This document shows, one piece after another, positions 24,994 through 33,230 of a DNA stretch of 64,000 bases (positions within the stretch are counted from its first letter, which is position 1; the number at the start of each line of letters is the position of its first letter). This DNA comes from JBJEXX01 sp051886215 (lineage in GTDB: Bacteria; Bacillota_I; Bacilli_A; RF39; UBA660), in assembly GCA_051886215.1 (NCBI GenBank), contig JBJEXX010000016.1, forward strand, positions 7,144 through 71,143. The letters are read 5' to 3'. The notes under the pieces were generated by a model. It did no database searches. It saw nothing but the letters and a program-made list of their open reading frames with translations, and had not been told where the DNA came from. The position numbers and the translations under genes are program-made.

Positions 24994-25890
24994 ATGGAAG
25001 AACAATATTATATAAGTATTAAAGAAAAATTATTAAAAAGTGAAATATATGCTAAAGCAAGAGATTATGCAAAAGATAGAAATAAAGTTAAAGTTTACTA
25101 TGAAATTGGAGAATTATTAAATAAAGCAGGTAAGGATTATGGTAAAAATATAATAAAACAATACTCTGAAAAGTTGATGATTGAAGTTGGTAAAAAATAT
25201 AATGAAAGAACGTTATATGGAATGAGAAAATTTTATGAGCTTTTCAATGACGGAAAATTGAACCCAATGGGTTCAAAATTGAGTTGGAGTCACTTTAGAG
25301 AACTTCTAACATTAAAAGATACTGATGAAATAAAATATTATATAAGTATAAGTGAAGAAAATAATTTAACTAAAAGACAATTACACGAAAGAATAAAAAA
25401 TAAAGAGTATGCTAGATTAAGTGATGTTGCAAAAGATAAAATATCAAATAATCATAAAGTAGATTTACCAGATATGATACCTAATCCAATTATTATTAAA
25501 GTCAATAATACAATAGAAAAATTAACTGAATATGCTTTAAAAGAATTAATATTAAATAACTTAGATGAATTTTTAATTCAATTAGGTAATGGCTTTACGT
25601 ATATTGGAAATGAGTTTAAAATCAAGTTAGGTGATAGATATAACTTTATAGACTTATTCTTATACAACATTAAATATAAATGTTATGTAGTAATAGAATT
25701 AAAAGTAACTGAATTGAATTCTAATCATACAGGACAGATTCAAAAATATATGAATTATGTAGATAGAAATATAAAGGCCATAGATGAAAATGATACAGTT
25801 GGTATTATAATTTGTAAGAAGAATAATCAGTATGTAATAGATTACTGCAGTGATAAAAGAATTCTTTCAAGAGAATATGAATTAGTATGA
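24994..25890 (+). CDS. DUF1016/YhcG-type PD-(D/E)XK nuclease, copy B
   Basis: 298 residues, collinear with the protein at 22883 through its whole length (for example YYEIGELLNKAGKDYG, a KYNERTLYGMRKFYELF stretch, KLSWSHFRELL, KRQLHERIKNKEY). The nuclease core is FIDLFLY and VVIELKV. Divergence is spread over the whole protein, so the duplication is old. The reading frame is intact. At the position equivalent to the palindrome of copy A it has a different perfect palindrome (25258-25276). The gene follows the comEC remnant by 14 bases, as copy A follows comEC. Confidence 0.85.
   Translation: MEEQYYISIKEKLLKSEIYAKARDYAKDRNKVKVYYEIGELLNKAGKDYGKNIIKQYSEKLMIEVGKKYNERTLYGMRKFYELFNDGKLNPMGSKLSWSHFRELLTLKDTDEIKYYISISEENNLTKRQLHERIKNKEYARLSDVAKDKISNNHKVDLPDMIPNPIIIKVNNTIEKLTEYALKELILNNLDEFLIQLGNGFTYIGNEFKIKLGDRYNFIDLFLYNIKYKCYVVIELKVTELNSNHTGQIQKYMNYVDRNIKAIDENDTVGIIICKKNNQYVIDYCSDKRILSREYELV
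25258..25276. repeat. in-frame perfect palindrome in nuclease copy B
   Basis: TTGAACCCA, A, TGGGTTCAA: 9-bp perfect arms encoding LNPMGS, directly before KLSWSH; sequence unrelated to that of copy A. Confidence 0.9.
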
Positions 25891-25917
25891 TATAATGTAA
25901 AATATAGAGGTGAATTT

Positions 25918-27072
25918 ATGAATAATATATTTTTTACGATAGAGGGCTATAAATATTTAATTATGTATAACAATAAAAATTTTGAAATATATAAAGAAAT
26001 ACAAAATGAAATTATAAAATTGTCAGAAGAGGAAAATAATAAAATAAGAAAAATATTAAATCAAAAATACAATTATATTTATGATAGCCAAATACTTAAT
26101 GAATTGGTCAATTCAAATGACAAAATAGAAAATAAAGATTATATTATAAATATATTAAATTGGTTAGAACAAATTATTCCAGAAAATGATAGATCTAATT
26201 TTTATAATAATATTAAAAACCTTCAAACTCAGCTTAATTTAGATTTTTTAACTTCCGAAAAAAACATAGATTTATCTCAAGAATATTCTAAAGTTGGTGG
26301 ATATAATACAACTGAAAATAAATTAATAATTTCTGAAGAAGCTTTAAATAATGAATTGAAAATAGCTAATATGACAAATAATCCAGAGGAATTTTTTTGG
26401 AGAAGTTATACCCAACCATTGTTACATGAGCTTTGCCATATGGCTTCCAGTAAATATGATTCAGAAACAAAAATATCGTTATGTGGATTTGATATATTTC
26501 CACCTTCTGGAGAAGGAGATAAAAATAGGGGATTAACGGAAGGCTTCACAGAACTTATATCAATGGCAGGAGTACCTGGTACAATAGAAATTGCCTCTGG
26601 TTATTATATAGAAGCTTGTTTAATAAATCAATTGATTCAAGTGATAGGAAAAGACGTGTTTCTTAATGCTTATTTTTCTAATCTAGGAACTAAGCCAATA
26701 GAAGAAAAGTTACAAGGATTAATAGATGATGAAGATAAGTCATTTGAATTATTTAGAAATATTGAACTAAATTTTCAAATTAGAGATTTTGCTGAAAAAC
26801 AGAATGTTTTAGGTAATATCCAAATGTCTATTTTAGATTATTTAGAACAGAAAATAGATCTATTATTATCAATAAATAATACAAAAGAAATAAATGAATG
26901 TTTAACAATATATGAACAAATGTTAATTACACCAGAAAAATTAAACACAATGAATAAAAATCCTAAAAATTATTGTGGTTTAGAAGAAAGTTTAATTCAA
27001 TTTGATACAATAAAACAAAAGTGTAGTAATATTTTAATAGATAAAAGTGATACTATTCAATCAAAAAAATAA
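25918..27072 (+). CDS. HExxH putative metallopeptidase-like protein, function unknown
   Basis: 384 residues, cytoplasmic by sequence (no signal or membrane segment). The motif LLHELCHMAS (H170, E171, H174) is followed about 35 residues later by RGLTEGFTELIS, whose Glu fits the third zinc ligand of gluzincins. The N-terminal 130 residues and the helical C-terminal third match no family I know. It follows nuclease copy B by 27 bases and ends at a strong terminator, so it may be part of the same accessory insertion. The catalytic call rests on the motif alone. Confidence 0.55.
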   Translation: MNNIFFTIEGYKYLIMYNNKNFEIYKEIQNEIIKLSEEENNKIRKILNQKYNYIYDSQILNELVNSNDKIENKDYIINILNWLEQIIPENDRSNFYNNIKNLQTQLNLDFLTSEKNIDLSQEYSKVGGYNTTENKLIISEEALNNELKIANMTNNPEEFFWRSYTQPLLHELCHMASSKYDSETKISLCGFDIFPPSGEGDKNRGLTEGFTELISMAGVPGTIEIASGYYIEACLINQLIQVIGKDVFLNAYFSNLGTKPIEEKLQGLIDDEDKSFELFRNIELNFQIRDFAEKQNVLGNIQMSILDYLEQKIDLLLSINNTKEINECLTIYEQMLITPEKLNTMNKNPKNYCGLEESLIQFDTIKQKCSNILIDKSDTIQSKK

Positions 27073-27080
27073 ATAATAAA

Positions 27081-27112
27081 AAACAAATTATAATTTATAA
27101 TTTGTTTTTTTA
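27081..27112 (+). terminator. intrinsic terminator
   Basis: A perfect 12-bp stem (27081-27092 with 27096-27107), 3-base loop and T tract. Confidence 0.85.
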
Positions 27113-27141
27113 ATACATATTTTTTAATATAATGCATAATA

Positions 27142-27204
27142 TATAATGTCACGAAAGTGTTCATATAGATTTAGCTTCCTTAATGGGAAGCTTTTATTTT
27201 TTTA
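27142..27204 (+). other. possible short transcript or second terminator
   Basis: TATAAT (27142-27147), a CAC-GAAA-GTG mini-hairpin (27150-27159), and a 7-bp stem (27173-27179 with 27186-27192) followed by a T-rich run on the + strand. There is no + gene here, and the minus-strand yigZ ends inside the second hairpin, whose T run is on the wrong side for yigZ. No good -35 is seen. Confidence 0.25.
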
Positions 27205-27761
27205 TTTATTTTATTTTTTATTTTAATATTATATGAATTTATTAATTCAAGAATTTTATTGTCACATTCAAATTCATAAATTATTTTATTATCAAAAATT
27301 TTATTAATTATTTTTATATTTTTTAAGATATAATCTATTTCTTTTTGAAGAGAATAATCGAATTCTATATCTACTTTAAAACCATCTATTTCTTCACAAA
27401 TATTGTTATTAATTACTTCTTTAGCGGTATCTACATATGCATGAATTAAGCCAGAAGCACCAAGTTTTATTCCACCAAAGTATCTGATAACTAATACTAA
27501 AACATTATTTAGGTTTTTCTTTTTTAATAATTCTAAAATTGGCATGCCTGCGGTACCGCTAGGTTCTCCATCATCACTCATTTTTTCATAAGCATCAGTA
27601 ATATAAGCAAAACAACAATGAGTAGCGTCTTTATATTTATCTCTATATTCTAGAATAAATTTATCTGCAGATTCTTTAGAATCTATTTCTAAAGATATTC
27701 CAATAAATTTGCTTTTTTTAATAATTAATTCTTTTTCTTTATTTTCAATGATTGTATTCAT
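27180..27761 (-). CDS. yigZ: YigZ/IMPACT family protein
   Basis: 193 residues. The N-terminal UPF0029 domain (about 1-115) shows KKSKFIGISLEIDS, HCCFAYITD, the SDDGEPSGTAGMPILELL core and VLVIRYFGGIKLGASGLIHAY, the conserved heart of YigZ and the eukaryotic IMPACT N-domain. The C-terminal ferredoxin-like domain (about 130-193) is present. The cellular function is not firmly established; structures suggest nucleic-acid or nucleotide binding. An AGGAG site precedes the start on the minus strand. Confidence 0.9.
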   Translation of the reverse strand: MNTIIENKEKELIIKKSKFIGISLEIDSKESADKFILEYRDKYKDATHCCFAYITDAYEKMSDDGEPSGTAGMPILELLKKKNLNNVLVLVIRYFGGIKLGASGLIHAYVDTAKEVINNNICEEIDGFKVDIEFDYSLQKEIDYILKNIKIINKIFDNKIIYEFECDNKILELINSYNIKIKNKINKKIKASH

Positions 27762-27840
27762 AAATATCTCCTATATGTATATACTAACAATACTTTTTTC
27801 TTTTTTCAATATATGATTTTTTATATATTCATTTTTTTAT

Positions 27841-27876
27841 AAAAATAAAACACCCAATTCATAAATAATTGGGATG
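27841..27876 (-). terminator. terminator of sspI
   Basis: On the minus strand, CCCAATT and AATTGGG arms (27853-27859 with 27867-27873) are followed by TGTTTTATTTTT. Confidence 0.75.
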
Positions 27877-27894
27877 AATATTATTTAAATATTA

Positions 27895-28110
27895 TTATTT
27901 TTCTTTTTCCAATCTTGCTTTTATTATATTTAATATTTCTTGTTTCATATTATCTGTGGCATCAGACCAAACTATTTCAAAAAAAACTCCCATACCAGGA
28001 AGAGTTACTTCATCTTTTTCCGCTATGCTTTCTTCGATTGCATTTTTTAGGGTATTTATATCATCTTCTTTAAAGTTGTTAATAATATGTTCTCTTATAC
28101 TTAGGTCCAT
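27895..28110 (-). CDS. sspI: small acid-soluble spore protein I
   Basis: 71 residues from the ATG at 28110, chosen because GAAAGGAG lies 10 bases before it and the protein then aligns with SspI along its whole length. A longer frame to 28164 would run through the promoter. The signature VTLPGMGVFFEIVWSDA and the tail MKQEILNIIKARLEK match Bacillus SspI (LPGLGVLFEVIW...KQEMLETL). SspI belongs to the minor SASP group found in the dormant spore core. The gene is a single transcript with a sigma-G-like promoter (28134-28163) and its own terminator, so forespore expression is expected. Confidence 0.9.
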   Translation of the reverse strand: MDLSIREHIINNFKEDDINTLKNAIEESIAEKDEVTLPGMGVFFEIVWSDATDNMKQEILNIIKARLEKEK

Positions 28111-28133
28111 AATATTTAAGCTCCTTTCATATA

Positions 28134-28163
28134 TATTATGTAAAGTTTTAATTTTTTTATACA
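28134..28163 (-). promoter_or_regulatory. sigma-G (forespore) type promoter of sspI
   Basis: On the minus strand: TGTATA (plus 28158-28163), exactly 17 bases, CATAATA (plus 28134-28140), 23 bases before the ATG. This fits the Bacillus sigma-G pattern of TGHATA, 17-18 bases, CATWHTA, and not the sigma-A pattern. Confidence 0.75.
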
Positions 28164-28217
28164 AAATATAGTTTTTTTTAAAATTTTAATATATAATCTA
28201 ATTATAGGAGGATATTT

Positions 28218-28778
28218 ATGAATATAGCATTAATAATTATTATAGTAGTTGTTGTATTATTAGTTCTATGGTTTTTTGGAACTTATAATAGTTTAATTTC
28301 TTTAAGAAATAGAAAGGATGATCAATGGAGTCAAATTGATGTTCAATTAAAAAGAAGAGCAGATTTAATTCCTAATTTAGTAGAAACTGTTAAAGGATAC
28401 GCTAAACATGAAAAAAAGACTTTAGAAGATGTTGTAAAAGCAAGAAATACTTATGTTACTGCAAATACTCCAGAAGAAAAAATGAAATCTAGTGGAGAAC
28501 TTACACAAATGGTTAATAAATTATTTGCTTTAGCGGAATCTTATCCAGATTTAAAAGCTAATCAAAACTTTTTATCTTTACAAGAAGATTTAAAAGATAC
28601 TGAAAATAAAATTAGTGTAGCTAGACAATTTTATAATGATACAGTACTAACTTATAATAATAAAGTTGAAATGGTACCTAGTAATATAGTTGCGGGTATT
28701 TGTGGATTCAAAAAAGGAATTTTCTTTGAAGCTACAGAAGAAGAAAGAAAAAGTGTAAAAGTTTCTTTTGATGAATAA
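28218..28778 (+). CDS. lemA: LemA family protein
   Basis: 186 residues: an N-terminal membrane helix (about 4-20) and then a long four-helix domain. Family marks are FGTYNSLISLRNRKDDQWSQ, VQLKRRADLIPNLVETVKGY and VARQFYNDTVLTYNNKVE. LemA proteins sit with the bulk of the protein outside or facing the membrane; a precise function is not known. It is paired with a DUF2207 protein, as in many Bacillota. A hairpin with T tract between them may thin out downstream transcription. Confidence 0.92.
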   Translation: MNIALIIIIVVVVLLVLWFFGTYNSLISLRNRKDDQWSQIDVQLKRRADLIPNLVETVKGYAKHEKKTLEDVVKARNTYVTANTPEEKMKSSGELTQMVNKLFALAESYPDLKANQNFLSLQEDLKDTENKISVARQFYNDTVLTYNNKVEMVPSNIVAGICGFKKGIFFEATEEERKSVKVSFDE

Positions 28779-28780
28779 TG

Positions 28781-28803
28781 AGCTTGCTTAGGCAAGCTTT
28801 TTT
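28781..28803 (+). terminator. intergenic terminator or attenuator between lemA and the DUF2207 gene
   Basis: A perfect 7-bp stem (28781-28787 with 28792-28798), TTAG loop and a run of six Ts. The next ribosome site follows directly, so partial read-through is likely. Confidence 0.75.
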
Positions 28804-28816
28804 AGGAGAGTGAGTT

Positions 28817-30724
28817 ATGAAAAAATTTATATTATTATTATTTTCTGTTTTTTTACTTATACCTATATCTGTAAATGCAATTGAAACTACTAAACAATTT
28901 ATTATAAATATAGATATATTAGAAGATGGGTCTATCAAAGTACAAGAATTAGCTAAATTAGATGGAGAATATAATGGTAGATTTAGAACTTTAGAGTATA
29001 AAGAGAATTTTTACAGTACTACTTTTAGTAATACAAAATCTAGTTTTGAAGAAAATATGTTATATAATGGAACTGCAATAGAAGATATAAAAGTAGGGGC
29101 AATAGATTATAATGGGAAATTAAGTTTTTCTGATTTTGATAAAAAAGTAGATTATTTTAATGAAGATTATAATGCAGAAGCTGGAGATTATGGTAAATAT
29201 CTTTTAGAAGATTATTATAATGGAATAAAAATCAAAACTTTTTGTCCATCTAATTATAAAAAAGCATTTTATTTAGAATATGTGGTTAAAAATGTTGTTG
29301 TTTCTCATAATGATGTTTCAGAAATTTTTTGGAATATTTTGGGTGATGAATACGAAGAAAATATAAAAGATTTTGAAGTTAAAGTTAATTTGCCTAAAGA
29401 AGATAAAAATGTAAGAATGTGGTTAAAAGCTACTAAAGAATCATTAAATGGTGAAATAAAAAATATCGATAATAAAACTGCATATATTTATTATGATTTT
29501 CTAGGTGCTTATAATCCATCTACAATTAGAATGATGTTTAGTAATGATTTAGTTCCATATAATACAAAGAAAAGTGGTATAGATGGAAAAGAATATATTT
29601 TAGAAGTAGAGAGGGAAGCTGCAGAAGAGGCTAATGCTTATCGTAAAAAAATAAAAATGCAAAATGGGGTTATTATAGGTTTATCTATATTATGGTTTAT
29701 TGTTTTTATAATAACAATAATTATATATTATTTTAAGTATGATAAAGAATATACTCCAGAGTTTAATAATGAATATATGAGAGAGTTCCCTAATGTATAT
29801 GGTCCTGAATATGTGGAATATGTAATGGAGCATAAAGTTTCTGAGGATGGTTTTTCAGCTTCAATTTTAAATATAATTTATAAGAAGGCTTTACAAGTAA
29901 AAGAATTACCGGATTCTAAAAAAGATTATTTACTTGTAGGCGATGAAACAAAATTAAATGATTTAACAGAAGCAGAGTTAAAAATATATGATATGTTGAT
30001 AAACACAATTGGTAATGGTAAAAGTGTAACTTGTAAAGAAATTAGAAAATATGGTAATACAGAAAGTAAAGCAAGAAAACTTTTAAGTTCTTATAGTAAG
30101 TGGAAATCAAATGTTTTAATGAATGCTAGAAAATTGGAAATATATTATGATGGTGCTAAATATAAATTTTTTCCAATATTAATATGTTTATTAAGTATAG
30201 CAATTACATTTTTAAATATTAATTTTGAAACTGGTTTTGTATTAGGAAATATGGCTGTTGGTCTTGGAATAGTTGGTTGTATTTATGTTTCAGCAGCTAC
30301 TAAAAAAACTAAAAAAGGTATAGAAGAATACGCTAAATGGAAAGCTTTTAAAAAATTCTTAAAAGATTTTGGAAGATTTAATGAAAAAGAGTTACCTGAA
30401 ATAGCTCTTTGGGAAAAATATTTAGTATACGCAACTGTCTTAGGTTGTGCTAAAGAAGTAGAAAAAGCAATGAAAGTTAAATTAGATAATATGAATATTA
30501 ATGACTATGATAATACATCTGATGTATTTATAAATTATTACTATATGAATAGATTAATAGATATTAATATTGCAAGTAGTGTATCAAGTGCAATGCATCA
30601 AGCTGTATCTTCATCACGTTCTTCAATTGCTCAAAGTAATGCTTCATCATCTGGAGGCTTTGGTGGGGGAGGTTCCTTTGGTGGAGGCTCTGGTGGTGGA
30701 GGCGGCGGAGGCGGTCGCTTCTAA
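28817..30724 (+). CDS. DUF2207 family membrane protein with Gly-rich tail
   Basis: 635 residues. Signal peptide (about 1-20), an extracytoplasmic beta domain typical of DUF2207 (about 22-250, IDILEDGSIKVQELAKLDG), a membrane helix at about 286-306, a cytoplasmic region, two more helices (about 450-490), and a C-terminus made of Ser/Ala then GGFGGGGSFGGGSGGGG. This Gly-rich end is a hallmark of the family. It is encoded next to lemA, the usual partner. Function is unknown. The terminator at 30740-30776 closes the unit. Confidence 0.88.
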   Translation: MKKFILLLFSVFLLIPISVNAIETTKQFIINIDILEDGSIKVQELAKLDGEYNGRFRTLEYKENFYSTTFSNTKSSFEENMLYNGTAIEDIKVGAIDYNGKLSFSDFDKKVDYFNEDYNAEAGDYGKYLLEDYYNGIKIKTFCPSNYKKAFYLEYVVKNVVVSHNDVSEIFWNILGDEYEENIKDFEVKVNLPKEDKNVRMWLKATKESLNGEIKNIDNKTAYIYYDFLGAYNPSTIRMMFSNDLVPYNTKKSGIDGKEYILEVEREAAEEANAYRKKIKMQNGVIIGLSILWFIVFIITIIIYYFKYDKEYTPEFNNEYMREFPNVYGPEYVEYVMEHKVSEDGFSASILNIIYKKALQVKELPDSKKDYLLVGDETKLNDLTEAELKIYDMLINTIGNGKSVTCKEIRKYGNTESKARKLLSSYSKWKSNVLMNARKLEIYYDGAKYKFFPILICLLSIAITFLNINFETGFVLGNMAVGLGIVGCIYVSAATKKTKKGIEEYAKWKAFKKFLKDFGRFNEKELPEIALWEKYLVYATVLGCAKEVEKAMKVKLDNMNINDYDNTSDVFINYYYMNRLIDINIASSVSSAMHQAVSSSRSSIAQSNASSSGGFGGGGSFGGGSGGGGGGGGRF

Positions 30725-30739
30725 TAAAACTGTATTTTA

Positions 30740-30776
30740 AAATGCATAATAGAGATATTATGTGTTTTAATTTTTT
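30740..30776 (+). terminator. intrinsic terminator
   Basis: A 12-bp stem with two G-U pairs (30740-30751 with 30756-30767), loop GAGA, T tract. Confidence 0.75.
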
Positions 30777-30788
30777 ATAGGCTATTAT

Positions 30789-30817
30789 TTGTAAAAATAA
30801 AGATTATATTGTATAAT
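30789..30817 (+). promoter_or_regulatory. sigma-A-type promoter at the head of the glycopolymer locus
   Basis: TTGTAA (30789-30794), 17-base spacer, TATAAT (30812-30817). Confidence 0.75.
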
Positions 30818-30840
30818 TTTTATAGAAAATAGGTGATTTA

Positions 30841-31674
30841 ATGAAAACGGCTCTAATAGTTTTAAATTATAATGACTATGACACAACTCATAACTTTATA
30901 ACTGACATTAAAAAATATAAAATATTAGATTTAATAGTAATTGTAGATAATTGTTCTACTGATGATTCTTACAAAAAATTAAAGAAAATAGAAGTGGATA
31001 ATATTCATGTTGTAAAATCGGATAAAAATGGTGGTTACGGATATGGTAATAATATAGGTATTAAATATGCTATAAAAAATCTAGGAAAATGTAATATTAT
31101 TATTTCTAATCCTGATATAGAAGTAAAAGAAAAAACAATAGAAAAGTTATTAATAACTTTAAATAGTAATGATGATTATGCTATTGTTGGCCCTATTATT
31201 AATACTTATGGAAAATTAGATAAAGGTTGGAAATTAACTAATGGATTTCAAGAATTATTATTGAGTATTCCTAAATATGGAACAAAAAACAGGAATAGGA
31301 TTATTGGCTATAAGGATAGTTATTATAAAAAAAACATAAATGAAGTTGATGTGGTTTCTGGATGCTTTTTTCTAGTAAAGTCAGAATGTCTTAAGAAAAT
31401 AAATTATTTTGATGAAAATATATTTTTATATTATGAAGAAAATATTATTTCTAGAAAATTACATAATTTGGGATATAAAATAGTTATTGATATGAGTTGT
31501 GAAATTATTCACAATCATTCAATATCTATAGATAAATCTCATTCTGCATTATCGAAATATAAAATTTTGAAAGAAAGTCAAATGTATTATCTGAATAATT
31601 ACACTAATACATCTAAATTTACTAAAATGTTGATTAATTTTATATGTAAAATAATGACAAGTCATTATAGATAA
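30841..31674 (+). CDS. family 2 glycosyltransferase (rhamnosyltransferase-like)
   Basis: 277 residues with a GT-A fold: ALIVLNYNDYDTT at the N-terminus, IVIVDNCSTDDSY, GGYGYGNNIGIKYA, the IIISNPDIEV (metal-binding acidic) segment and VSGCFFLVKSECL. This arrangement is typical of WbbL/RgpB-like enzymes that add dTDP-rhamnose to a lipid-linked acceptor on the cytoplasmic face. The dTDP-rhamnose genes at the end of the same locus fit. Exact donor and linkage cannot be read from sequence. The first gene after the promoter at 30789. Confidence 0.8.
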   Translation: MKTALIVLNYNDYDTTHNFITDIKKYKILDLIVIVDNCSTDDSYKKLKKIEVDNIHVVKSDKNGGYGYGNNIGIKYAIKNLGKCNIIISNPDIEVKEKTIEKLLITLNSNDDYAIVGPIINTYGKLDKGWKLTNGFQELLLSIPKYGTKNRNRIIGYKDSYYKKNINEVDVVSGCFFLVKSECLKKINYFDENIFLYYEENIISRKLHNLGYKIVIDMSCEIIHNHSISIDKSHSALSKYKILKESQMYYLNNYTNTSKFTKMLINFICKIMTSHYR

Positions 31675-31696
31675 AAATGATTAGAACTATAATTAT

Positions 31697-31704
31697 GATA
31701 TAAT
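31697..31704 (+). promoter_or_regulatory. extended -10 promoter element
   Basis: TG-A-TATAAT (TATAAT 31699-31704) 20 bases before the ABC transporter gene; no clear -35. Confidence 0.45.
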
Positions 31705-31724
31705 AACAAATACGGAGGAATTAT

Positions 31725-32450
31725 ATGTACGCAATAAAAGTTGAAAATATGACTAAACAATTTAAAATACATAGTGATAAACCAATGACTTTAAAAGAAA
31801 GATTAGTATCATTAAGAAATAATAAAGTTGTAAAAAGAACGGTTTTAGAAAATATAAATCTTGAAATAAAAAAAGGTGAAACTGTTGCTTTAATAGGGAC
31901 TAATGGTTCCGGGAAAAGTACTTTATTAAAATTAATGACTAAAATAATTTATCCAAATAAAGGTAAAATTACAACAAAAGGAAAACTAACTTCTTTATTG
32001 GAATTAGGAGCTGGATTTCATCCTGATTTTACAGGACGTGAAAATATTTTCTTTAATGCATCAATATTTGGTTTGACTGCTAAAGAAATTGATGTGAGAG
32101 TTCCTGAAATAATTAAATTTTCAGAATTAGAAAATTTCATTGATACTCCAGTTAGGACATATTCATCTGGTATGTATATGCGTCTTGCATTTAGTGTTGC
32201 AATAAATGTTGATGCTGAGATTTTGTTAATAGATGAAATTCTTGCTGTTGGTGATCAACATTTTCAAGAGAAATGTTTTAATAAGTTACATGAATTAAAG
32301 GAAAGTGGAAAAACAATTGTAATTGTAAGCCATAGTTTAGAAGCGGTTAAAGATTTATGTGATAGAGCTATTTGGATCTATGAAGGAAAAGTAAGAATGG
32401 ATGGCAAAACAGATGAAGTAATAGAAGAATATTTAAAGGTATGTCAGTAG
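31725..32450 (+). CDS. polysaccharide/teichoic-acid exporter, ATP-binding subunit
   Basis: 241 residues. Walker A GTNGSGKST (about 65), Q-loop region, signature YSSGMYMRLAF, Walker B EILLIDEILAVGD and H-loop IVSHS. The sequence SLLELGAGFHPDFTGRENI is diagnostic of the TagH/Wzt/RfbE group that powers export of undecaprenyl-linked glycans. It lacks the C-terminal carbohydrate-binding extension of long Wzt forms, so it is the short teichoic-acid type. The permease gene starts eight bases later. Confidence 0.92.
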   Translation: MYAIKVENMTKQFKIHSDKPMTLKERLVSLRNNKVVKRTVLENINLEIKKGETVALIGTNGSGKSTLLKLMTKIIYPNKGKITTKGKLTSLLELGAGFHPDFTGRENIFFNASIFGLTAKEIDVRVPEIIKFSELENFIDTPVRTYSSGMYMRLAFSVAINVDAEILLIDEILAVGDQHFQEKCFNKLHELKESGKTIVIVSHSLEAVKDLCDRAIWIYEGKVRMDGKTDEVIEEYLKVCQ

Positions 32451-32458
32451 GTGATTAA

Positions 32459-33229
32459 ATGTTGTTAAAAAATTTGTATGAATATAGAGAGTTATTGAAA
32501 AGTAATGTAAAAAAAGAAATTAGAGGTAAATATAAAGGGTCAGTTCTTGGTGTATTATGGTCATTTATCAATCCGTTATTACAGGTTTTAGTATATGCAA
32601 TTGTATTTCCTTATATAATGAGAATTCAAACAGATAATTATTTAATTTTTCTTATTATTGGTATTATACCATGGACTTTTTTTACAACAGTTATTAATCA
32701 AGGAATGATTACTGTTAGAATAAATAGTGGAATAATAAAAAAAGTATATTTTCCAAGAGAAATATTACCTATTTCTGTTGCTACCAGTGGTTTGGTTAAT
32801 TTCCTTATAAGTTGTATTATTATTTTATTGTTTTGTATATTTGGTGGAGTTGGTATATCTTGGCATTTAATATTTTTGCCATTAATTATGCTTATTGAAT
32901 ATATATTTAGTTTAGGTTTGGTGTTAGGATTAAGTGCAATAAATATATATATAAAAGATACTGAATATATAGTTCAATTTATATTAAATATGTTATTTTA
33001 TGCAACACCTATTTTATATCAATCAAGTCTTTTCCCTTCAAAGATTAGATGGGTATTGGAAATTAACCCTTTAACTCAAATGGTTGAAGCTTATAGAGAT
33101 ATATTTTTATATCATCAAATTCCTGGGTTTGGAAACATTGTTTATATATTAATTATATCATTAGTAGTATTCTTTATAGGTTTATGTATTTTTAGAAAAC
33201 TTGAAAAAGGGTTTGCGGAAGAGGTATAA
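32459..33229 (+). CDS. polysaccharide/teichoic-acid exporter, permease subunit
   Basis: 256 residues with about six membrane helices; an ABC-2 type permease of the TagG/Wzm/RfbA group. Marks are an N-terminal amphipathic stretch (REIRGKYKGSVLG-like, here KKEIRGKYKGSVLGVLWSF), NSGIIKKVYFPREILPIS and a PILYQSSLFPSKIRWVLEIN segment. With the ATPase it should flip the completed lipid-linked polymer. The end is followed one base later by the next glycosyltransferase gene. Confidence 0.92.
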   Translation: MLLKNLYEYRELLKSNVKKEIRGKYKGSVLGVLWSFINPLLQVLVYAIVFPYIMRIQTDNYLIFLIIGIIPWTFFTTVINQGMITVRINSGIIKKVYFPREILPISVATSGLVNFLISCIIILLFCIFGGVGISWHLIFLPLIMLIEYIFSLGLVLGLSAINIYIKDTEYIVQFILNMLFYATPILYQSSLFPSKIRWVLEINPLTQMVEAYRDIFLYHQIPGFGNIVYILIISLVVFFIGLCIFRKLEKGFAEEV

Positions 33230-33230
33230 C

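Larger units (their letters stand above)
24421..25919 (+). repeat. duplication unit, copy B
   Basis: Same order as 22290-23800: comEC 3' remnant, conserved spacer (ACATGTACACCATAG then AGGAG) and nuclease copy B, followed by a similar TATGATATAATGT leader. The comEC part is decayed while the nuclease is intact. Confidence 0.8.

Noticed and set aside
28111..28164. N-terminal extension of SspI (from MYKKIK)
   Set aside because: It would place the sigma-G-like promoter and the GAAAGGAG site inside the coding region, and SspI proteins begin at the MDLSIREH equivalent.
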